In this document: positions 1-4,842 of the stretch, one piece after another
Layout of the letters: every line of letters begins with the position of its first letter
How positions within the stretch are numbered: the first letter of the stretch is position 1
DNA from: Desulfobacula sp.
GTDB taxonomy: Bacteria; Desulfobacterota; Desulfobacteria; Desulfobacterales; Desulfobacteraceae
DNA: 5,671 nucleotides
Assembly: GCA_018702715.1 (NCBI GenBank)
Contig: JABIYQ010000625.1
Coordinates: forward strand, 1-5,671
Direction of reading: 5' to 3'
Translations under genes and position numbers: made by a program
Notes under the pieces: generated by a model
What the model saw: only the letters and a program-made list of their open reading frames with translations
The model's database searches: none
What the model was told of the DNA's origin: nothing

Positions 1-377
1 ATAGCATGGTATATTTGCAAAATAATATATAAAAATCCATTTTAACAAAATCACCCATTCATTTTTATAGGATATAAAAAACAGAGCAGCAGTCTTTTTC
101 CCACAGCAAAAAGGGTTATGGGGGAAGTATTTTCTTGACTCTTAGTTTCAAAGATATAATTGAACGACAATGTTTATTCAGAAAAAACCCAGCCTACCAC
201 ATATATCGGTGCTCAAATTTTGTCTGGACTGAGTCTTTGAAATGCCAGTCCCCATTGAAACAAGGTAGGAAAAAAGGGTTTAAAAATAGACAAAGTCCGG
301 GCTTTTTGAAAAGGTCTGAAAGGGAAACAGTGTAATTAGTTGGCTGTAATTCTGGCTACGCAAGCGCTGTGAATATT
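1..377. other. Gene-free AT-rich spacer
   Basis: I see no supportable gene here. The longest open stretch on the plus strand (135-335) would need a TTG start. It has a GGGGAAG purine run at 121-127 in front of it, but its 66-residue translation is rich in Lys, Arg, Ser and Cys, has no recognisable domain, and looks non-coding. A short inverted repeat, GGACTG (226-231) with CAGTCC (246-251), has a 14-base loop and no T-run after it, so it is not a convincing terminator. The stretch lies downstream of the minus-strand hydrolase unit and should contain its transcript end, but I could not point to a clear intrinsic terminator. Confidence 0.5.
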
Positions 378-551
378 TCAAACAATCTGTGCAAGTGGGG
401 TGTAATCAATTGGATGATTCGATTTATTCGGTATATTTAATTTCTCGTAAGGATTAACCATGGCACCCTCTTGATTTGACCCTGTTCTTAATTCACAGAT
501 TTGTTTATCTTGGTCTATCCTCATTTTTCCCATTTCAGTGATAGTGTTCAT
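378..551 (-). CDS. Small hypothetical protein, translationally coupled to the upstream hydrolase
   Basis: This is a 57-codon ORF on the minus strand, from ATG at 551-549 to TGA at 380-378. Its start overlaps the hydrolase stop as ATGA, an arrangement typical of translational coupling. The hydrolase's last codons supply a purine-rich AGAGGTGG immediately before the ATG. An in-frame ATG at 533 would give 51 residues. The product is hydrophilic, with no signal peptide or membrane segment and one Cys near residue 19. It begins MNTITEMGKMRIDQDK and ends with the proline/asparagine-rich NIPNKSNHPIDYTPLAQIV. I do not recognise the family. The context suggests co-expression with the hydrolase, but a partner role is only inference. 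The hydrolase is predicted to lie outside the cytoplasm and this protein has no export signal, so direct contact would need explaining. It could also be a chance ORF or the remnant of a longer gene. Confidence 0.45.
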   Translation of the reverse strand: MNTITEMGKMRIDQDKQICELRTGSNQEGAMVNPYEKLNIPNKSNHPIDYTPLAQIV

Positions 552-2320
552 CCACCTCTGCCCAAGGTTTTTAATAGGGGAAGATAGTTTTCTTTGTAGT
601 AATCAAATGCATGATTTTCTGCTAATATTTCATTGAGTTTACGTCCATAGAAATACGCCTTTTGTTTATTATGAGGCAAAACCCTTTCTAAAACAGCATA
701 TGCCAGGACTTTTTCATATCCATATAACTCCGTGTCATCAATATCCTCAAGAAGCTCTGCCGCAAGATGATTATTTGCCTGGTAATATGCAGCAAGCCCG
801 GCATAAAGCCGGTATTCCATATTTGATTTATCCATGGTATAGGCTTTGGCGGCAAATGGGGTAAAAAGATCATATCGTTGTGCGTTGAAGGCATGAAATG
901 CCGCAAGAAACTGAGCATTGGCATTGTACGGGTATTTTTTTGCCATCGCTATATATTGCAACAATTTATCCTCATTGCCCAACAGCATATTATAAATATC
1001 TGCTTCCTGCTCAACGACAGGGTCAAGAGGTTTGGCAGCCATGTAAAGCTCGGGCCGGCGGCTGAAGTCGTCGTAAAAATGATAGACATTACGTCGGGCG
1101 GCATAGTGCTGGCCCAAGGCCATGTAAAAGCCGTTGTTCTCAGGGTCAAATATGATCATCTGCTGGGACTTGTTGTTGCAAATCGGTGTTCTTGAGCCAT
1201 ACCATGTATAGTCCCTGCCTTTTTCGTCCGTGCTTGCACGCAAAAAATTGACAGCATCCCGGATTGTGAATTGACTTTTTACTGGAAATGATGTCGCAAT
1301 TCTATCCCTAGTTCTACAATATACATTGAGACTTTTTTCAGGGTTTTCATACTTTTTCAGCCCTTTGTCATAGATATGATTAAAATTCCACAGAATTGGA
1401 TCTTTGAGTTCCTGTGTAGCCCATCCCTTCGGGGTCAGTTCCGTTACCATGCCGCGTCCCTCATCACGGTCGCTCCAGACCGTCCCATATCCGTTGATAA
1501 CACCGTATTTATCAAAAAAGGCAGGCAGGTCATCAAGGCTGTCCGATTCCTCAAGCGCCATGCGGGCAAGATATATGATTGAAAACCCTTCAGGATCAGG
1601 ATTTCTGACGGCCAATGTCTCTTCTGAAAATGCTAACCCCTTGTCATTGTAGCCAGTCTCAATTCCCATCCAAAGCGGCCAGTCAAGCTGTGTGACGGTG
1701 TTGTACCCAAAGGCATGGTATTTGACAATTACGGTCATTTTACCTATTTCTTCTCCGCCGAAGTCAGTGGAATCCTGGTTCCGACCGTGAATCACAGTAC
1801 CATTTTCACCCCTCATCAGCAAACCTGTGCAGGCCATGGTCATGCCAAAATCATAAAACATGGAAACCGCCATGACCGCATCATAGGAAATACCCGCCCC
1901 TTGGGCAATTCCCCTGTATTCTTGGCGAAATCGTTCCGGCAGACGAGAGCAGATTTGCCTCCCCCTGAATTTGAGTCCGGCCGTCAGTATCTTTTCCGGG
2001 ATACCGATCTTCACAGCCCACCATTTAAATATTTTTTTGTAGGAGCCGAGCGATTTGAGGATTTCAGGTCTGAGCAGGGCACCATACTGAAGGCCCATTT
2101 CAAAATGGGTACCTTTAACTTCCAGCATTGGAGGTAATCCTGGATACCGATAACAAACACCTGCATGGAATGTTGATTTTACGCCTTCAGTCTGTATCAA
2201 ATGGCTGACGCTCCTGATTTTACCTGGGAATGAGGCCAAGTGGAAAAAATAAATCGTTCCTATAGCCAATAACACAGCAATCAGACATCCCATGATTGTA
2301 AAAGACTTTAATTTTATCAT
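548..2320 (-). CDS. Membrane-anchored C45/acid ceramidase-like Ntn-hydrolase (putative amidohydrolase or acyltransferase)
   Basis: The 590-residue product resembles the Ntn-hydrolases of peptidase family C45 (isopenicillin-N acyltransferase-like), acid ceramidase and choloylglycine hydrolase, which cleave or transfer amide-linked acyl groups. Residues 7-29 form an uncleaved-looking hydrophobic anchor after a Lys-containing N-terminus, placing the rest in the periplasm. Residues 66-84 carry the entry motif seen in C45 proteins (VKGTHFEMGLQYG). The likely nucleophile is C164 in ACTGLL. HGRNQD at 178-183 puts R180 at Cys+16 and D183 at Cys+19, the same spacing as C2/R18/D21 in choloylglycine hydrolases and C143/R159/D162 in acid ceramidase. 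The Cys is internal, so self-cleavage between A163 and C164 would be needed to expose it. From about residue 430 to 590 there is an extra alpha-helical, TPR-like region (AFNAQRYDLF, AGLAAYYQANNHLAAELLED), which many relatives lack. The substrate cannot be read from sequence. The ATG at 2320 has only a weak ribosome site but gives the full anchor. A small ORF overlaps its stop. Confidence 0.85.
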   Translation of the reverse strand: MIKLKSFTIMGCLIAVLLAIGTIYFFHLASFPGKIRSVSHLIQTEGVKSTFHAGVCYRYPGLPPMLEVKGTHFEMGLQYGALLRPEILKSLGSYKKIFKWWAVKIGIPEKILTAGLKFRGRQICSRLPERFRQEYRGIAQGAGISYDAVMAVSMFYDFGMTMACTGLLMRGENGTVIHGRNQDSTDFGGEEIGKMTVIVKYHAFGYNTVTQLDWPLWMGIETGYNDKGLAFSEETLAVRNPDPEGFSIIYLARMALEESDSLDDLPAFFDKYGVINGYGTVWSDRDEGRGMVTELTPKGWATQELKDPILWNFNHIYDKGLKKYENPEKSLNVYCRTRDRIATSFPVKSQFTIRDAVNFLRASTDEKGRDYTWYGSRTPICNNKSQQMIIFDPENNGFYMALGQHYAARRNVYHFYDDFSRRPELYMAAKPLDPVVEQEADIYNMLLGNEDKLLQYIAMAKKYPYNANAQFLAAFHAFNAQRYDLFTPFAAKAYTMDKSNMEYRLYAGLAAYYQANNHLAAELLEDIDDTELYGYEKVLAYAVLERVLPHNKQKAYFYGRKLNEILAENHAFDYYKENYLPLLKTLGRGG

Positions 2321-2370
2321 TAGAAAGTTTTTATGTTTTTATCGGTTATATGCATATTCATGAATGAAGA

Positions 2371-2399
2371 TTTATAGTTACCTTTTTTACATTATTCAA
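2371..2399 (-). promoter_or_regulatory. Sigma-70-type promoter for the Ntn-hydrolase
   Basis: On the minus strand a -35 box TTGAAT (2399-2394) and a -10 box TATAAA (2376-2371) are separated by exactly 17 bases. They match the consensus hexamers at 4 and 5 of 6 positions. Transcription would start near 2364, leaving a leader of about 45 bases before the ATG at 2320. Two short perfect palindromes lie at the predicted start and just downstream: ATTCATGAAT (2356-2365) and ATATGCATAT (2348-2357). These could be operator half-sites or chance in AT-rich DNA. Confidence 0.5.
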
Positions 2400-2418
2400 A
2401 TTCAACGCGACTTTAATC

Positions 2419-2826
2419 TTATTCGCCAAATCGAGTTAATGTGTCGAATCCATATCTTGCAATAGACTGATGGCCCTTAAAAGTCAAGGCTACTCGCTTC
2501 AATCTGAATTTCCCAAATGCTTCTGTGTTCGAATGATATACATAAGGCAAATGAGTAATACCAAAGTGCGTAAAAATGGTATCATCCGTCACGAGCAAAA
2601 TTTTAAATTGAGCGACAACTACCAAAAGAAGTGCTGGGTGGTCAGTATCAAGGCGGCGGTGAGAACTATAACGTGTAAAGTTCGCTTTCTTTAAATCTGC
2701 CCGGATACCACATCTGGTATAGACCAATCTTTCAGCTTTTAATGTGAAATTCAAATATATGGGAACCCGCATGACCAAATTCATCAAGACTCCATTACTG
2801 TATATGTATAGAATTTTATCTTTCAT
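2419..2826 (-). CDS. Hypothetical protein or spurious ORF
   Basis: This is an uninterrupted minus-strand ORF of 135 codons from ATG 2826. The start at 2784 (121 codons) is better supported, because GGAG (2793-2790) sits five bases in front of it. I do not recognise the translation. It contains a basic stretch (RADLKKANFTRYSSHRRLD, about residues 43-61), then a beta-like hydrophobic run (ALLLVVVAQFKILLV), and ends TLTRFGE. There is no Trp, no signal peptide and no clear domain. It is followed by 98 bases containing the hydrolase promoter, so it lies upstream of the hydrolase on the same strand. The plus strand here carries a competing 74-codon ORF (2470-2694) that looks equally anonymous. Length in AT-rich DNA argues mildly for coding, while odd composition argues against. 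Confidence 0.3.
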   Translation of the reverse strand: MKDKILYIYSNGVLMNLVMRVPIYLNFTLKAERLVYTRCGIRADLKKANFTRYSSHRRLDTDHPALLLVVVAQFKILLVTDDTIFTHFGITHLPYVYHSNTEAFGKFRLKRVALTFKGHQSIARYGFDTLTRFGE

Positions 2827-3298
2827 CTATAGCCAAAACAGTGAACTAAGAACTCATTCGAGCGTGAGAAACAAAAGCAAATATTATCTGATTTTTTAGA
2901 GATGATAGATTAAATTTATTGAACTAAACCTGAAGAAAAAAGGGGAGCAAACCACGATTTTTTTTATACGCTATGGGGATTGTATTTAAGTCCCTGATAA
3001 TAAAGGTGTTCCACTGTTTCACGATGTTAAGGACAAGGTTTTTAAAATAGCACTCATGATGATCTTATACCACAGCTTGGCCAAAAGAAGAAACCTTCAA
3101 TATGATCACAAAATCAAAAAATTTAGATCAGAGGTTGCTCCACCCCACCGCGAAGCGGTTTAGTTCAATTGGAGATACACTATAACTGAGCTGTCCAGAT
3201 AATCGGATGAATCATTGTTTTTCTCGCTGCCTCTTCTTGTCCTTTTCTCTTGTTAATGCTAATGCATTCTTTTTAGCATGTAAGTTCAACCTCGAACG
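2827..3298. other. Spacer with no intact gene
   Basis: No complete ORF with a start codon and ribosome site is supported in this stretch. It contains an interrupted coding-like reading frame on the plus strand (described separately). There is a small stem ACCGC-GAA-GCGGT at 3147-3159, flanked by CTCCA (3138-3142) and TGGAG (3170-3174). An inverted repeat ATGCTAA (3256-3262) with TTAGCAT (3273-3279) lies shortly upstream of the transporter and could be a weak regulatory hairpin. No convincing sigma-70 or sigma-54 promoter for the transporter was found. Confidence 0.45.
2909..3163 (+). pseudogene. Possible gene remnant interrupted by an in-frame stop
   Basis: One plus-strand frame gives a coding-like peptide in two pieces. 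The first is 26 residues (2909-2986; includes KKKGEQTTIFFIRYGDCI), followed by TAA at 2987-2989. The second is 57 residues in the same frame (2990-3160; VPDNKGVPLFHDVKDKVFK, then a hydrophobic ALMMILYH and a basic KRRNLQYDHKIKKFRSE), ending at TAG 3161-3163. Neither half has a plausible start codon and ribosome site, and I do not recognise the family. The balanced amino-acid use and shared frame on both sides of the stop suggest a decayed gene, but a chance open stretch of this size is quite possible. Confidence 0.25.
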
Positions 3299-3379
3299 AT
3301 GATTTTACCAGGAACAAGAAAAATACCCATAAAAATTATGTCCTCCAAAAAACGAATAATCAATATAGGGTCCCGGATA

Positions 3380-4234
3380 ATGGAATCCTCCATAGTTGGA
3401 CCAATATTAATGCTGTCTGCCGCAGTATTTTTTACTTTGATGAGCACCCTTGTGAAGCTCATGCCCCAGGGATATACCGTATGGCACTTGGGGTTTGTCA
3501 GGTGTTTCGGCGGTATGGTGGTATTGCTTATCTTTTTTGCGAACAAGAAAAATCCTTATAAAGGCCACAATATTCCCTTGCTCATCCTCCGGGGGGCCAC
3601 AGGGGCCACGGCTTTTTTTGCGGTGGTTACGGCCGTACGCATCTTGCCCATCTCAACAGCTATTGTTCTGTTCTATGCCTACCCCTTGTTTGCCGCCCTT
3701 TTCGGGATTATGATTTATAAGGAAAAGATCTCTCTCAACCAGGCGGGATGTATGGCTGTTTTAGTTGCAGGAGTGGCGGTTCTCTTTGATTTCCAACTCA
3801 CGGGAAATGTTTATGGCCAAATCATGGCCATCGCAGGGGCTGTCTTTGCCGGGTTGACCGTCACCCTGATTCGATCCTTGATGGAAAAAAATGGGCCTGT
3901 GATTATTTATCTTTATTTTTGTACTGTGGGGACACTTTTGACCCTGCCTAAATTTATCATGGAACCTATTATACCAACTTCAGCCCTTGAATGGGCCATG
4001 ATTTCCGGGATAGTTGTTTTTTCTGTTTTGGCCCAGTTGCTCATGAACCAGGGATTTTTCTTTTGCAAGGGCTTTGAGGGAGGAGCCTATATGTCCAGTG
4101 AAACTGTTTTTACAGCCATTGTGGGCATTCTCTTTCTCAATGACCCGGTATCCTGGCGCTTCCTTGTCGGCGGGGTCCTTATAGTGGGAAGCGGGTTTGC
4201 TCTGAACTGGATAGGCAAAATAAAAGCAAAATAA
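3380..4234 (+). CDS. DMT-superfamily EamA-type transporter
   Basis: The product is an inner-membrane carrier of the drug/metabolite transporter superfamily, with about ten hydrophobic helices in two EamA-like halves. The first spans roughly residues 5-135 and the second 145-280 of the 284-residue form. Family-like features in the first half are the RGATGATAFFAVVTAVRILP segment, followed by PISTAIVLFYAYPLFAALFG and a KEK after the fourth to fifth helix. The second half repeats this with NQGFFFCKGFEGGAYMSSETVFTAIVGILFLND. I chose ATG 3380 because AGGG at 3367-3370 lies nine bases upstream, and because the protein then begins directly at the first helix. In-frame ATGs at 3299 (311 residues) and 3338 (298) add a basic tail and have no ribosome site. 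The substrate is not predictable: relatives export amino acids, metabolites or drugs, or import nucleoside-like compounds. It seems to be a single-gene unit, with about 600 bases to the next plus-strand gene. Confidence 0.9.
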   Translation: MESSIVGPILMLSAAVFFTLMSTLVKLMPQGYTVWHLGFVRCFGGMVVLLIFFANKKNPYKGHNIPLLILRGATGATAFFAVVTAVRILPISTAIVLFYAYPLFAALFGIMIYKEKISLNQAGCMAVLVAGVAVLFDFQLTGNVYGQIMAIAGAVFAGLTVTLIRSLMEKNGPVIIYLYFCTVGTLLTLPKFIMEPIIPTSALEWAMISGIVVFSVLAQLLMNQGFFFCKGFEGGAYMSSETVFTAIVGILFLNDPVSWRFLVGGVLIVGSGFALNWIGKIKAK

Positions 4235-4282
4235 TGTCCCGAATAAAATATTTTTTATTGGAGAAAAAATTGATTTTGATCT

Positions 4283-4332
4283 GCTGCTATTCAGCGGAAA
4301 TGCCAACCTTAGCATTTTCGCTGAATAGTAGC
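4283..4332 (+). repeat. Long imperfect hairpin downstream of the transporter
   Basis: Two 21-base arms, 4283-4303 (GCTGCTATTCAGCGGAAATGC) less its last base as written here: GCTGCTATTCAGCGGAAATG, and 4312-4332, pair around an eight-base loop (4304-4311). In plus-strand RNA all 21 positions pair, because the only two departures (4286 with 4329, and 4297 with 4318) are G-U pairs. In minus-strand RNA they would be C-A mismatches, which favours a role in plus-strand RNA. It begins 48 bases after the transporter stop. It is followed by an A-run rather than a T-run, so it is not a standard intrinsic terminator. It could be an mRNA 3'-end stabilising stem, a dispersed intergenic repeat, or a miniature element. 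Confidence 0.6.
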
Positions 4333-4356
4333 TAAAAAAAGGATGGCATTCCGAGC

Positions 4357-4688
4357 CTATCTTTTATTAATTCTTTTTGGACCGTTTAGGGAATGTCGGT
4401 TAATAAATTCAGGGCAGTGCTCAGAAGAGACCTCCCCCCCAAGGGTTTCAGGGGTTTTTTAAAAATAGATCCTACCTGTTCCATAAATTTATGGAACAGG
4501 TCGTTGTCAGACTCTAAAACAACAGACTACCGTTCCTTGCATCGTCTTATGGAATCTAACTTTGACAGCAATTTATGGATTCTTTCAAGGGGTGTTTTAC
4601 CACCCGTCAAATACTCCGGCTTTTTGCCCATTTCCACATGGATGATTTCAAAAAAACACTGAACTGATAAATTGCCCGATCCCTTTGC
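4357..4688 (-). pseudogene. Decayed-looking ORF of unknown family
   Basis: One minus-strand frame reads like protein across an in-frame stop. From 4688 it gives 53 residues, including CFFEIIHVEMGKKPEYLTGG and KTPLERIHKLLSKLDSIRRC, to a TAG at 4529-4527. The same frame continues with ESDNDLFHKFMEQVGSIFKK and PLKPLGG, then a run of seven G (4440-4434). Without a shift the frame ends at TAA 4388-4386. With a one-base shift at the run it continues as EVSSEHCPEFINRHSLNGPK to TAG 4359-4357. An earlier TAA (4691-4689) lies just upstream. I do not recognise the family. The stops and the homopolymer are what gene decay looks like. A competing plus-strand ORF (4393-4662, 89 codons) covers the same bases but has no ribosome site and an implausible composition. 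Confidence 0.3.
4474..4501. repeat. Perfect 28-bp palindrome
   Basis: The left half, ACCTGTTCCATAAA (4474-4487), is followed directly by its exact reverse complement (4488-4501), centred on AATT with no spacer and no mismatch. A perfect 14-pair dyad is very unlikely by chance in a window this size. No T-run follows closely on either strand, so a terminator role is not supported. It lies about 240 bases after the transporter stop and about 340 bases before the regulator start. A dimeric-protein operator or an upstream activator site is possible, as is a cruciform-prone repeat. It also falls inside the decayed minus-strand reading frame, where it would encode LFHKFMEQ. Confidence 0.7.
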
Positions 4689-4698
4689 TTAATAGATC

Positions 4699-4727
4699 TT
4701 GAAAAAAACGATTATTCTACCTATATA
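4699..4727 (+). promoter_or_regulatory. Candidate sigma-70-type promoter for the PAS/sigma-54 regulator
   Basis: TTGAAA (4699-4704, 5 of 6 consensus positions) is separated by 17 bases from TATATA (4722-4727, 4 of 6, in a TATATATAG run). Transcription would start near 4734, giving a leader of about 110 bases before the ATG at 4843. The surroundings are very AT-rich, so chance matches are likely and a promoter nearer the gene cannot be excluded. Confidence 0.35.
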
Positions 4728-4842
4728 TAGATTCAATAGGTGCCCTTCATAATTATCAAGTTTGAATGGTTCCAGACTTTTTGTGGGAAATAGCGTGTTA
4801 TGAATTTTAATAATAAATTGCCCGTGACATGGAAGTTCTATC

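Noticed and set aside
135..335. 66-codon plus-strand ORF with TTG start
   Set aside because: It has a rare start codon, low-complexity basic composition and no domain. The GGGGAAG before it is the only support.
878..1195. ORFs in other frames inside the hydrolase (also 688-924, 949-1149, 1376-1652 and 1715-2137)
   Set aside because: They are shadows of the 590-codon hydrolase, which has clear catalytic motifs.
2284..2301. Possible lipobox (IMGC, residues 9-12) in the hydrolase N-terminus
   Set aside because: The hydrophobic stretch lies after the Cys rather than before it, so this looks like a membrane anchor rather than a lipoprotein signal.
3155..3215. tRNA-like start (GCGGTTTAGTTCAATTGGAGA resembles a 5' acceptor and D-arm) – written here as GCGGTTTAGTTCAATTGG
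   Set aside because: No anticodon arm, T-arm (GGTTCRA) or matching acceptor 3' strand follows at the right distance.
3286..3546. Minus-strand 86-codon ORF over the transporter start
   Set aside because: It is antisense to the transporter coding region and has no domain or ribosome site.
4242..4259. AATAAAA/TTTTATT hairpin after the transporter as a terminator
   Set aside because: The stem is pure A-T and too weak for an intrinsic terminator; it is probably a by-product of AT-rich sequence.
4491..4506. Sigma-54 promoter match TGGAACAGGTCGTTGT at the right arm of the palindrome
   Set aside because: The GG and GC elements do not fall at the required 10-base spacing and the TTGC element is absent.
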